Of a DNA stretch of 64,000 nt, positions 54,133 through 62,070 are shown in pieces. The notes beneath the pieces were generated by a model that was not told the DNA's origin, made no database searches, and saw only the letters and a program-made list of their open reading frames with translations. Source of the DNA: Arthrobacter horti (GTDB lineage: Bacteria; Actinomycetota; Actinomycetes; Actinomycetales; Micrococcaceae); contig NZ_JAVALS010000002.1 in NCBI RefSeq assembly GCF_030731045.1, positions 248,001 to 312,000 of the forward strand, in the 5' to 3' direction. Numbering within the stretch: the stretch's first letter is position 1; each line of letters opens with the position of its first letter. Position numbers and translations under genes: made by a program.

Positions 54133-55211
54133 CCCCGGACCAGGTCCAGTTCCATCCTGATCCGCCGGTCCACTTCCTCTGGCGCCAGGGTCTGGGACCC
54201 GCCATGGGCCTTCAGATGCAGCAGCGACTCGAGGCGGAGCACACGCCACTCCCGCTCCGCCTCGTGGTTGCCGCTGTCGATGGCACGGAAGACTTCTTTG
54301 TCGTACAGATTGGGCTCGTTGAGCCGCCGCTGCCGGATCTTGGCTTCCAGCCGGGACCGGAAGGGGTCCAGCTCCTGTTCCTCCGGTGCCCGGAGCAGCA
54401 GGCGGTACGCCTCGGCGCGTTCATGCTCACCGAGTTCGTCAGCCACGAAGCTGGACAGCGCCAGGCTGGCCTCCGTGTGGGTCCACCGGGCCGGGTTGCC
54501 GTCGAACTGCAGAACGTTCAGCAGGTCCGCCACGTTGAGGCTGGCCGCGGAGTCCTGGTACTCCAGGAAGAGGTCCTGCGCGAACGCACGCAGATCCGCC
54601 AGGCAGCTGCCCGACTTCACATTGATGCCCTTGACCAGCCGGTCCGCCAGGTTCTGCAGCCCGCCGCGTCCCGGGTACCGCACCGAGATGTCCTCGATGA
54701 GCTGTTCCGGGGTGTCCTCCAGCGGCGGGATCAGTTCGCGGGCGGCCGCGACGGCGGGATCCTCCGACGGGGATTCCGCGGCGGTGTGCGGCGTGGGAGT
54801 GGACGGCGCTGGAGTGTGGGTCGCGTCGGAGGGCGTTGCGCCGGCCGGGTCTGCGGCGAGGGTCTCTGGCGCGGGAATAGCCGCAGCACCCGGCGACGGC
54901 AGGGACAGCAGCCCCCCGGTCACAAGGGCCGGGCGGTCGGAAGGTGCGCCGTCCGGCTCTGTCGGGTGAACCGACCCCGAGCCGACCACCCCCGAGCCGA
55001 CCGCGCGCACGGTCGCCGTGAGCGCCACGCGGAGGCCGGGGCCGCCGTCGTCGAATTCAAGACGGTTCAGCAGCGGGTTGCCCAGATCGTCATCCTCGGT
55101 GATCACCGCGGTCACCACAGGGCTCAGCCCGCCGTCGGGCAGGACCAGCCGGACCCCCTTCGTGATCAGGCCTGCGGCGAGTTCCACCTGCAGCTCTTCG
55201 CTTCGTTCCAT
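54129..55211 (-). CDS. Conserved hypothetical protein with low-complexity middle
   Basis: 360 residues from the ATG at 55211, which has GGGAGGT upstream. The N-terminus (about 1-85) is beta-rich with LVLPDGGLSPVVTAVITEDD. A Pro/Ala/Thr/Ser linker spans about 90-155. The C-terminus (about 160-360) is helical: YPGRGGLQNLADRLVKGINV, ALSSFVADELGEHERAEAYR and REWRVLRLESLLHLKAHGG. No catalytic motif or membrane segment is seen. Its stop overlaps the HAD gene stop region by 4 bases in convergent orientation. I do not recognise it. Confidence 0.75.
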   Translation of the reverse strand: MERSEELQVELAAGLITKGVRLVLPDGGLSPVVTAVITEDDDLGNPLLNRLEFDDGGPGLRVALTATVRAVGSGVVGSGSVHPTEPDGAPSDRPALVTGGLLSLPSPGAAAIPAPETLAADPAGATPSDATHTPAPSTPTPHTAAESPSEDPAVAAARELIPPLEDTPEQLIEDISVRYPGRGGLQNLADRLVKGINVKSGSCLADLRAFAQDLFLEYQDSAASLNVADLLNVLQFDGNPARWTHTEASLALSSFVADELGEHERAEAYRLLLRAPEEQELDPFRSRLEAKIRQRRLNEPNLYDKEVFRAIDSGNHEAEREWRVLRLESLLHLKAHGGSQTLAPEEVDRRIRMELDLVRG

Positions 55212-55287
55212 GGACCGGTTACCTCCCGGGTCGGGTGCAGCTCGGAGCACAGTCTACAAAGGAGAGCTGACCGTGAACTCCCAGCTC

Positions 55288-55830
55288 TCAGAAGGACGCC
55301 ACCCCGGCGAACGCCAGCGCCTGGCGCACCAGCTGCCCGCGGCCGCCGTCGAACTCCTGCTGCACCGCCTCGCTGAGCACCTCCCGCGGCGACATCCAGG
55401 TCAGCTCCAGCGCGTCCTGGCGCGGGCTGCATTCGCCCGTCACCGGCACCAGGTAGACCAGGGAGACGGCATGCTGCCGCTCGTCCGTGTACCCGGTCTG
55501 CGACGGTGACGGGAAGTATTCGGCCACGGTGAACGGGACCGGGCTGGGCGGCAGGAACGGCAGTGCGAAATTGCCCAGGTCCTTCTCCAGGTGGCGCAGC
55601 AGTGCCGCGCGGATGGTCTCCCGGTACAGCACACGGCCGGAGACCAGGGAACGCACCATATTGCCCTCCGCGTCGCCCTGCAGCAACGTCCCCACCTCGA
55701 TCACCAGGCCGAGAGGGTCCAGACGCACGGGAACCGCCTCCACATAGACCATGGGGAGACGGTTCCGGGCCTCGTAGAGGTCCTCATCGTTCAGCCAGCC
55801 GGGGTAGGGGTCCGGGGTGCGCACGCTCAT
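55288..55830 (-). CDS. NUDIX-like hydrolase family protein (DUF4916)
   Basis: 180 residues. LVSGRVLYRETIRAALLRHL is a degenerate NUDIX-box-like region, and LNDEDLYEARNRLPMVYVEA at the start and WMSPREVLSEAV near the end fit the DUF4916/NUDIX-like family. The full G-x5-E-x7-REUXEE signature is not present, so hydrolase activity is uncertain. It lies 76 bases upstream of the conserved hypothetical in the same direction. Confidence 0.85.
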   Translation of the reverse strand: MSVRTPDPYPGWLNDEDLYEARNRLPMVYVEAVPVRLDPLGLVIEVGTLLQGDAEGNMVRSLVSGRVLYRETIRAALLRHLEKDLGNFALPFLPPSPVPFTVAEYFPSPSQTGYTDERQHAVSLVYLVPVTGECSPRQDALELTWMSPREVLSEAVQQEFDGGRGQLVRQALAFAGVASF

Positions 55831-55870
55831 GAACCCATTATGACCGTCGCGGCGGCCGCGCCCGGGAGGC

Positions 55871-56413
55871 TCAGCCGGAGAAACCCGCCGCCCACTCGTG
55901 CACGCGGCGCGCGCTCTCCTCCGTGGACAGGTCCTCCACCCGCGTCATCACGGCCCAGCGGACGCCGAACGGATCCAGGATGGACGCGTAGCGGTCACCG
56001 GAGACGAAGTCGGCGGGCGCCTCCCGGATGGTGGCCCCGGCGGCCTCCGCGAGGGCCACCACCGCGTCCACATCGGCCACGTAGAGGGCCAGGGACATGC
56101 TGGTGCCGCCCGCCTGCGGCGCCACGAGCCCGAACTCCGGCATGGGGTCGCCGATGGTGATGCCGCCGGAGGTGAAGCGGAGCTCGGCCTCGCCGATCAG
56201 CTCACCCATGCGCGTCTCAGAGACGACGACGGCGCCGAACACGTCGCGGTAGAACTCCAGTGCCTTGGTGGCCGGGGAGACCACGACGTGCGGGGTGATG
56301 GACGTGCGGCCGTGCGGCATGCCGTCCGTGGTGTGCCGACCGGTGGCCGCGGTACGGGGTGCGGTGTTCTCACTCGGCGCTGTGTTCTGGCTCTGTGCAG
56401 TGTTCTCACTCAT
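55871..56413 (-). CDS. VOC family protein (PhnB-like)
   Basis: 180 residues. A low-complexity N-terminus repeats ENTAP-like units. The VOC fold then follows: ITPHVVVSPATKALEFYRDV, GELIGEAELRFTSGGITIGD and YASILDPFGVRWAVM. This is the PhnB-like branch of glyoxalase/bleomycin-resistance proteins, whose substrate is usually unknown. It is 70 bases downstream of the tetR-type gene on the same strand and may be part of the same unit. Confidence 0.88.
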   Translation of the reverse strand: MSENTAQSQNTAPSENTAPRTAATGRHTTDGMPHGRTSITPHVVVSPATKALEFYRDVFGAVVVSETRMGELIGEAELRFTSGGITIGDPMPEFGLVAPQAGGTSMSLALYVADVDAVVALAEAAGATIREAPADFVSGDRYASILDPFGVRWAVMTRVEDLSTEESARRVHEWAAGFSG

Positions 56414-56482
56414 GGCACCACTCTGCTTCGAGGGGGCAGGGCCGGTCTTGAAGAAATCGGCCAGTGCCCGTGGATGGGATGC

Positions 56483-57070
56483 TCAGCGTCCCCGTGCCAC
56501 CTCGGCAAGGACCTTGACCATGGCCCGCAGATCGTCCGCGGACGGCCGGTCCTCGATGCCCGCGTGGCTGCTGTCCGAATGCAGGAAGAGGGCCGCGAAC
56601 ACCAGGGAGGTGGCCGCCCGGGCCCGTAACGGCGTCGTCTTCTGCTCGGCCAGCCCGACGATCTCCGCGCGCAAGCCGGACGTCCAGTGGTGCACGGCGG
56701 CCATGAGCTCGGGCTCGTTGACCACCAGCTGCTTGAGCTTGGGGACACTGTCCGGGCCACTGGACAGGCTGCCGATCAGGACGCAGAGGTCGTCGATGAT
56801 GGCGCCGTCGCTCTCCAGGAACGCCCGGGTCCGGGCCTCGGACAGCGGATCGTCCGGCAGACCCAGGGAGGCGGCCGCCTTGGACGGGAAGTAGTTGAAG
56901 AACGTGCGTTCCGAGATTCCGGCGCGGGCGCAGATGTCCGCGATGGTCACCTGGGCGAGGCCCTCCTCCAGGACCAGGTCCTGGGCGGCATTGTGGATCG
57001 CCGCGCGGGTCTGCTGCTTCTTGCGCTCCCGCAGGGAGGCGATGGGGGCCGTTTCAGGGTCTGTCTTCAT
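56483..57070 (-). CDS. TetR/AcrR family regulator, probable repressor of the DHA2 exporter
   Basis: 195 residues. The helix-turn-helix reads VTIADICARAGISERTFFNY at about residues 40-60, a classic TetR recognition helix. The C-terminal domain is helical and unassigned. It lies 89 bases downstream of the DHA2 exporter gene on the same strand, so pump and regulator probably share the promoter region that contains the TGCA array. Confidence 0.9.
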   Translation of the reverse strand: MKTDPETAPIASLRERKKQQTRAAIHNAAQDLVLEEGLAQVTIADICARAGISERTFFNYFPSKAAASLGLPDDPLSEARTRAFLESDGAIIDDLCVLIGSLSSGPDSVPKLKQLVVNEPELMAAVHHWTSGLRAEIVGLAEQKTTPLRARAATSLVFAALFLHSDSSHAGIEDRPSADDLRAMVKVLAEVARGR

Positions 57071-57159
57071 GGATGATTCCTCCGGACCGGCCGCCGCCGG
57101 CTCCCGCGGGATCTCTGTGGGATCTCTGCGGGAGCCGACGGCGGTCAGTCCTTGTGCGC

Positions 57160-59247
57160 TCAGGCCTGCTCGGCCTGTTCCGTCTGCTCGGCACTCTCAG
57201 CCGCGGCGTTGCTCTTGTCGGCCTGCTCCTGCAGTGCGGAGCGCTGACGCAGCGGCGGCACCTTGAAGAACCAGCTGAGGAGGAACGCCAGGACGATCAC
57301 ACCGAGACCCACCCAGTAGATGCTCACGGCCGAGTTGTTGAACCCGTTCATGAACTGGCGGGTCAGGCGGGCGTCGGCACCCTTGAGGTAGGCGGTGTCC
57401 GACGTCGAGGCGCTGCTCTGGCTGGAGCTCTGGTCCTTCGGCTCCTTGAGCTTCTCGATCATGGTGGGCACGAGCTTGTCCACCACGGCCGTGCGCTGGG
57501 CCTCATTGGAGTAGTCGATGGCCAGCTTGCCGTTCACCACGGAGGCGTTGGCCTTCTGCGAGGCCATCTCCAGGGCCTTCTGCTCCGCGGTGGGCTTTGC
57601 GGCCGCCACCTGCTCGTCGATGATGCCCTGCGCCATGGACGCGGGGATCTGGCCGGCGGTCACCTTGGCCTGGACGGCGGCGGTGACCTGCTGGGTCACG
57701 GCGTCATCCGCGGCCTTCTTGGCGGCGGCGGTGCCCTGGTCCAGGCCCTTCTGGATCTCATCCTTGATGGGATTGACGATCGGGTTCCAGATCTGGTTCA
57801 TGACACCGGCATTGGACGGGTTGTCCGCCACCGACGGCGTCAGGGCCGCATCCAGGGAGCTGTGCAGATCACCCTGGTTCTGCATGGCCGTGGTGATGTT
57901 GGTGGGCATCACGGCGAACAGGACGGAGAGGAGGACGGCCGTGCCCATGGTGCCGCCGATCTGGCGGAAGAAGGTGGCGGAGCTGGTGGCCACACCCATG
58001 TCCCGGGGTTCCACGGAGTTCTGCGAGGCCAGGGTCAGCGTCTGCATCAGCTGGCCGAGGCCGAGGCCGATCAGGAACATGCCGATCATGAGGAACCAGA
58101 GCGGCTTGTCGATGGTCATGAAGGTCAGCACCACGTAGCCGCAGGCGGTGGAGAAGGTGCCGGTGATCGGGAAGATGCGGTACTTGCCGGTCTTCGCGAT
58201 CAGCTGGCCGGAGACGATCGACGCCGTCATCAGGCCGGCCACCATGGGCAGCGTGGCGAAGCCGGACTCGGTGGGGGACAGGCCGGTGACGAGCTGCAGG
58301 TACAGCGGCAGGGTCAGCATGGCGCCGAACATCGCGAAGCCCACCAGGAAGCCCAGGATGGTGGCCATGGAGAAGGTGCCGGACTTGAACAGCCGCAGCG
58401 GGATGATCGCGTCCTTGCCCATGATCGATTCGATGATGATGAACGCCACCAGGCCGACGGCGCCGATCACGAAGCAGGAGATGGAGCCGAAGGAGCCCCA
58501 GCCCCATTCGCGGCCCTGCTCGGCCACCAGCAGCAGCGGGACGAGCGTGACCACCACGGCCGTGGCGCCCCACCAGTCGATGCGGACCTTGCCATGGTCG
58601 TGGAACTTGGGCAGGTGCAGGAAGGAGAGCACCATGGCCAGGGCCACCAGGCCGATCGGCACGTTGATCAGGAACACCCAGCGCCAGCCGGTGACCCAGA
58701 GGATCTCGTGCGCATCGGCGAACACGCCGCCGATCAGCGGGCCCACCACGGAGGAGACGGCGAAGACCGCCAGGAAGTAGCCCTGGTACTTGGCGCGTTC
58801 ACGCGGGGCCAGGATGTCGCCCATGATGGCCAGCGGGATGGACATCAGAGCGCCGGCGCCGATGCCCTGGAAACCACGGAAGGCGGCCAGCATGATCATC
58901 GACGTGGAGAAGGAGGACAGCAGCGATCCGACCAGGAAGACGCCCAGACCGAAGAGGTAGAGCGGACGGCGCCCGAAGATGTCGGAGAGCTTGCCGTAGA
59001 TCGGCGTCGCGATGGTCGACGTGATCAGGTAGGCCGTGGTGACCCACGCCTGCTGGTCCAGGCCGTGCAGATCGTCGCCGATGGTGCGGATGGCCGTACC
59101 GACGATCGTCTGGTCCAGGGAGGAGAGGAACATGCCGGCCATCAGGGCGTAAATGACCAGCAGGATCTGCCGGTGCGTCATGACGGGACTGCCGGACCCC
59201 GGGTTACGGGCGCCGGCCGTCGCCGTGCTGGTGGTGCTGGTGCTCAT
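57160..59247 (-). CDS. Multidrug MFS transporter, DHA2 (14-helix) family
   Basis: 695 residues. The N-terminal ILLVIYALMAGMFLSSLDQT carries the family motif D-Q-T, and the second loop has GKLSDIFGRRPLYLFGLGVF. About 14 helices are predicted. Before the last helix lies a long soluble insert of about 170 residues rich in Ala, Lys and Gln (from GDLHSSLDAALTPSV to LTRQFMNGFN), presumably extracytoplasmic and common in actinobacterial DHA2 pumps. The start at 59247 was set where MSTSTTST begins. The leader upstream holds regularly spaced TGCA motifs. Confidence 0.9.
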   Translation of the reverse strand: MSTSTTSTATAGARNPGSGSPVMTHRQILLVIYALMAGMFLSSLDQTIVGTAIRTIGDDLHGLDQQAWVTTAYLITSTIATPIYGKLSDIFGRRPLYLFGLGVFLVGSLLSSFSTSMIMLAAFRGFQGIGAGALMSIPLAIMGDILAPRERAKYQGYFLAVFAVSSVVGPLIGGVFADAHEILWVTGWRWVFLINVPIGLVALAMVLSFLHLPKFHDHGKVRIDWWGATAVVVTLVPLLLVAEQGREWGWGSFGSISCFVIGAVGLVAFIIIESIMGKDAIIPLRLFKSGTFSMATILGFLVGFAMFGAMLTLPLYLQLVTGLSPTESGFATLPMVAGLMTASIVSGQLIAKTGKYRIFPITGTFSTACGYVVLTFMTIDKPLWFLMIGMFLIGLGLGQLMQTLTLASQNSVEPRDMGVATSSATFFRQIGGTMGTAVLLSVLFAVMPTNITTAMQNQGDLHSSLDAALTPSVADNPSNAGVMNQIWNPIVNPIKDEIQKGLDQGTAAAKKAADDAVTQQVTAAVQAKVTAGQIPASMAQGIIDEQVAAAKPTAEQKALEMASQKANASVVNGKLAIDYSNEAQRTAVVDKLVPTMIEKLKEPKDQSSSQSSASTSDTAYLKGADARLTRQFMNGFNNSAVSIYWVGLGVIVLAFLLSWFFKVPPLRQRSALQEQADKSNAAAESAEQTEQAEQA

Positions 59248-59306
59248 GGGAGGTCTTTCCGTGGAAGATGGTTTGGGGGGCTGCCCGCGGACAGAGGCGA
59301 GATATC

Positions 59307-59373
59307 TGCAGACGGTGCAGAATATTTGCAGACTGTGCAGAATTGCAATCAATGCAAGATTGCAGACACCGCA
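59307..59373. promoter_or_regulatory. TGCA motif array between exporter and AraC-type gene
   Basis: TGCA occurs at 59307, 59316, 59327, 59336, 59344, 59353 and 59361, with CGCA at 59370. Spacings are 9, 11, 9, 8, 9, 8 and 9 bases. Four imperfect repeats (TGCA-N5-(T/C)GCA) are therefore in tandem; the first two are identical at 16 of 17 positions. It lies 60-126 bases upstream of the DHA2 start and is a likely multi-site operator. Confidence 0.6.
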
Positions 59374-59405
59374 AGATTACAGGCCCCGCAACAATTAAGG
59401 CAAGC

Positions 59406-59424
59406 TAGTTGCTTGTGACAACTA
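59406..59424 (+). promoter_or_regulatory. Candidate operator dyad before the AraC-type gene
   Basis: TAGTTG-CTTGTGA-CAACTA is a perfect 6+7+6 inverted repeat, 17 bases before the AraC-type ATG. It may be an operator for that gene. The nearby TTG and GTG are disfavoured as starts because AGGAG precedes only the later ATG. Confidence 0.4.
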
Positions 59425-59441
59425 ACACTTCCAGGAGCGGC

Positions 59442-60269
59442 ATGGCGGATGTGGTCTCCAAGGGGCATCTGAACCCCGGAGTGCCTGGTGTCCGGATGGA
59501 GCGCTTCGCGCTCGCGCGGCCCGGCGAACCGCTCGCCGAAGTGGTCCGGCACCTGTGGTTCGGGCGCTGGAGCCTGCCGCCCGGCGTCGTGCGTCCGCAG
59601 CGCGTGCTCAGCTATCCGGCGGCAAATCTGGTGATCATGCCCCAGGGCGCCCTGCTCGCCGGACTGGGCACCGCCGTCGCTGTTCAGGAGCTGAGCGGGG
59701 AGTCCTGGGTGCTCGGCGCGCTCCTGCGCCCCGCCGCCACCCGGCTGTTCACGGACGAGGAGCCGAAGGCGCTGATCGGCGCGCGCCGTCCGCTTCCGGA
59801 AGCGCCCGTCTCCGAGGTGTCGGAGCTGGTGCACGACGCCGGCGCGCAGGACGCGCTGGCAGCCATCGTCCGCGTGTGGCTGGCGCCTGTGGCGGAGCGG
59901 ATGGATGACCGCATGCGGCTCTGCAATGATGTCTGCCGCCTGGCCGAGGACGACGGCTCGCTCACCCGCGTGGACGAGCTCGCGGACCGCGCGGGTCTGC
60001 CGCTGCGGACCCTGGACCGCCTGGTGCGGGACCACGTCGGCGTGAGCCCCAAGTGGCTGCTGGACTGCCGCCGCCTGCAGGAGGCCGCCACGATCCTGTA
60101 CGCGGATCCGGACGTCCGGCTCGCGGACCTCGCGTTGCGCTTGGGATTCTCCGATCAGGCGCACTTCGCCCGCAGCTACCGCCGCGTGGTGGGGGAGACC
60201 CCGTCTCAGACCCGGCAGGCCGGGAACGCCGCCCGGGCGGTCAGCTCGGCGCCTCCGAGACTGAGATGA
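59442..60269 (+). CDS. AraC-family regulator
   Basis: 275 residues from the ATG with AGGAG upstream. The N-terminal 150 residues form an unclassified ligand-binding region (LPPGVVRPQRVLSYPAANLV). The C-terminal AraC helix pair is clear: GLPLRTLDRLVRDHVGVSPK then RLADLALRLGFSDQAHFARS. It diverges from the DHA2 exporter and flanks the TGCA array. DUF6597-type N-termini are frequent in such regulators. It may control the exporter together with the TetR protein. Confidence 0.88.
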   Translation: MADVVSKGHLNPGVPGVRMERFALARPGEPLAEVVRHLWFGRWSLPPGVVRPQRVLSYPAANLVIMPQGALLAGLGTAVAVQELSGESWVLGALLRPAATRLFTDEEPKALIGARRPLPEAPVSEVSELVHDAGAQDALAAIVRVWLAPVAERMDDRMRLCNDVCRLAEDDGSLTRVDELADRAGLPLRTLDRLVRDHVGVSPKWLLDCRRLQEAATILYADPDVRLADLALRLGFSDQAHFARSYRRVVGETPSQTRQAGNAARAVSSAPPRLR

Positions 60270-60299
60270 CCGCGCGACTGAGGTGACTACGCTGGGACG

Positions 60300-60973
60300 A
60301 TGACCCCACCCCTGGCTGTATCCCCGCGGACCGTGCGGTGGCTCGCGCCGGCGCTCGCGGTCCTGGGTGCGGCGTGGTTCCTGCTCATGCTGTTCAGCTA
60401 CCTGGGCCACTGGGGTGCGGGCGCGGCCGATCAGCCCGTGCATGACTGGGCGGTATCCATCCGCACGCCTGGGCGACGGCGGTGCTCTCCCTGGTCACCA
60501 CCCTCACCGGGCCGACGTGGATGAGCGTGATCACCGGCGTGGTGGGCTTCGGCTGGATCCTCCTGCGCCGCGAGTGGCGCCGGCCCCTGCTGCTCATGGG
60601 CGCCATGGCCGTGGCCGTCACGGCCTCCAGCCTGATCAAGCACGAGCTGAGCCGCGCCCGCCCGGACCCGGCCTTCATGGTGCTCGGCCTGGAGCCGAGC
60701 CCCTCGTTCCCCTCCGGGCACACGCTCGGCTCGGCCGTCTTCGCGCTCACCCTCGCGTGGCTGCTGGTGGCCCACTCACGGCGGAGGACGACGACGCCGG
60801 CGCGCACCGCCGTCGTCGCTTTCGGGCTCGCAGCGCTATTCGCCGCCGTGGTCGGCTACAGCCGCATCTACCTGGGCTACCACTGGCTCACGGATGTGCT
60901 GGCCTCCGCAGGCCTGTCCCTGGTGGTCCTGGCCGGGGTGATGGCGGTGGATGTGTGGCTGTCCCGGCGCTAG
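60300..60973 (+). pseudogene. PAP2-family phosphatase, apparent frameshift
   Basis: Two overlapping frames code for one protein. Frame 1 (from ATG 60300) encodes the first helix and DQPVHDWAVSIRT, then becomes Arg-rich. Frame 2, in register from about 60470, continues AWATAVLSLVTTLTGPTWMS. Its C-terminal part has all PAP2 motifs: KHELSRARPDP, PSGH and SRIYLGYHWLTDV. A single missing base near 60470 would restore one protein of about 225 residues. It may be a real mutation, a sequencing error, or frame 2 may start alone at the GTG at 60482. Its stop overlaps the convergent ABC gene by 4 bases. Confidence 0.75.
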
Positions 60974-62070
60974 CCCTTGGGGAACGCGACCGCCTCGCCC
61001 ACCACGCGGAGCCGGAGCTCGGTGCCGGGACGGGCGATCGCGGCGTTCCAGTGGCGGACGCTGATGGTCTCCCCGGCGTCCGGCAGCAGCAGCCGCACGG
61101 TGGTCTCCGGGCCGAAGTAGACGGTGTCCAGCACGGTTCCGCGGATGGGTCCGTCCTCCGCGATCCGGATCTGCTCCGGGCGCAGCATGATGACCACCTC
61201 GCCTTGGACCGGGGGGCGCCGGACCGGGATGGCCCCCAGTGCACAGGTGGCCAGGGAGCCCTCCATCCAGGCGTCCAGGATGACCGCGTCGCCCAGGAAC
61301 TCGGCGGTGGCCCGGTCCGCGGGGCGTGTGTAGACCACGAACGGGTTGCCCACCTGGGCCAGATTCCCGTCCCGCATGATGGCCACCTGATCCGCGAAGG
61401 ACAGCGCCTCCGCCTGATCGTGGGTGACCAGGATGGTGGTGACGCCCGCCTCCTTGAGCACCTCCGCGATGGCGCGGCGCGTGGCCACGCGCAGGCCGGC
61501 GTCGAGCGCGGAGAACGGTTCGTCCAGCAGCATGAGCTGCGGCTCGTGCGCCAGGGCCCGCGCCAGCGCCACGCGCTGCTGCTGGCCGCCGGAGAGCTGG
61601 TGAGGGCGGCGTTTGGCGTAGTCCGGGTCCAGCCGCACCATGGTCATGAGTTCCGCCACCCGCTCCTTGCGCCGGGCACGGGGGATGTGCCCCAGGGAGA
61701 ACGCGATGTTCTGCCCCACGGTCAGATGCGGGAACAGGGCGCCGTCCTGCGCCACGTAGCCGATGGACCTCTTGTGCGCGGGGACCCATCCGTCCGGGCC
61801 CGCCACGGCCTCGCCGCTGAGCGAGACGCGGCCCGTGGTGGGTGCCTCAAAGCCGGCGATGATGCGCAGAAGCGTGGTCTTGCCGGACCCGGACGGGCCG
61901 ACGATGGCGGTGGTGCCGCCGCGTGTCACGCTCAGGTCGATGCCCTTGAGCACCGCCTGGGAACCGAAGTTCTTGGTCACCGCCTCCAGGAACAGGTGAC
62001 TGTCCGTGGAGGGGTCGATGGCGGGCGAGACCGCGGGGGCGGGGAGGCGGGAGGGGGAGGGTCCGGTCAC
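60970..62070 (-). CDS. Ferric-iron ABC transporter ATP-binding protein (FbpC-like)
   Basis: 366 residues from a GTG start. Walker A is GPSGSGKTTLLRIIAGFEAP, signature LSGGQQQRVALARAL, Walker B LMLLDEPFSALDAG and switch His LVTHDQAEAL. The C-terminal TOBE-like domain (RPEQIRIAEDGPIRGTVLDT) is that of FbpC/PotA-type ATPases. It is the last gene of a three-gene iron uptake operon. Its start overlaps the permease stop by 4 bases. Confidence 0.9.
   Translation of the reverse strand: MTGPSPSRLPAPAVSPAIDPSTDSHLFLEAVTKNFGSQAVLKGIDLSVTRGGTTAIVGPSGSGKTTLLRIIAGFEAPTTGRVSLSGEAVAGPDGWVPAHKRSIGYVAQDGALFPHLTVGQNIAFSLGHIPRARRKERVAELMTMVRLDPDYAKRRPHQLSGGQQQRVALARALAHEPQLMLLDEPFSALDAGLRVATRRAIAEVLKEAGVTTILVTHDQAEALSFADQVAIMRDGNLAQVGNPFVVYTRPADRATAEFLGDAVILDAWMEGSLATCALGAIPVRRPPVQGEVVIMLRPEQIRIAEDGPIRGTVLDTVYFGPETTVRLLLPDAGETISVRHWNAAIARPGTELRLRVVGEAVAFPKG

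Noticed and set aside
59307-59373. TGCA array as a CRISPR or replication iteron
   Set aside because: Repeat units are too short and degenerate, there are no cas genes or replication initiator, and the position is a divergent promoter.
60780-60825. CGACGACG/CGTCGTCG inverted stretch in the PAP2 gene as another terminator
   Set aside because: It is inside conserved coding sequence and explained by Arg/Thr/Val codons.
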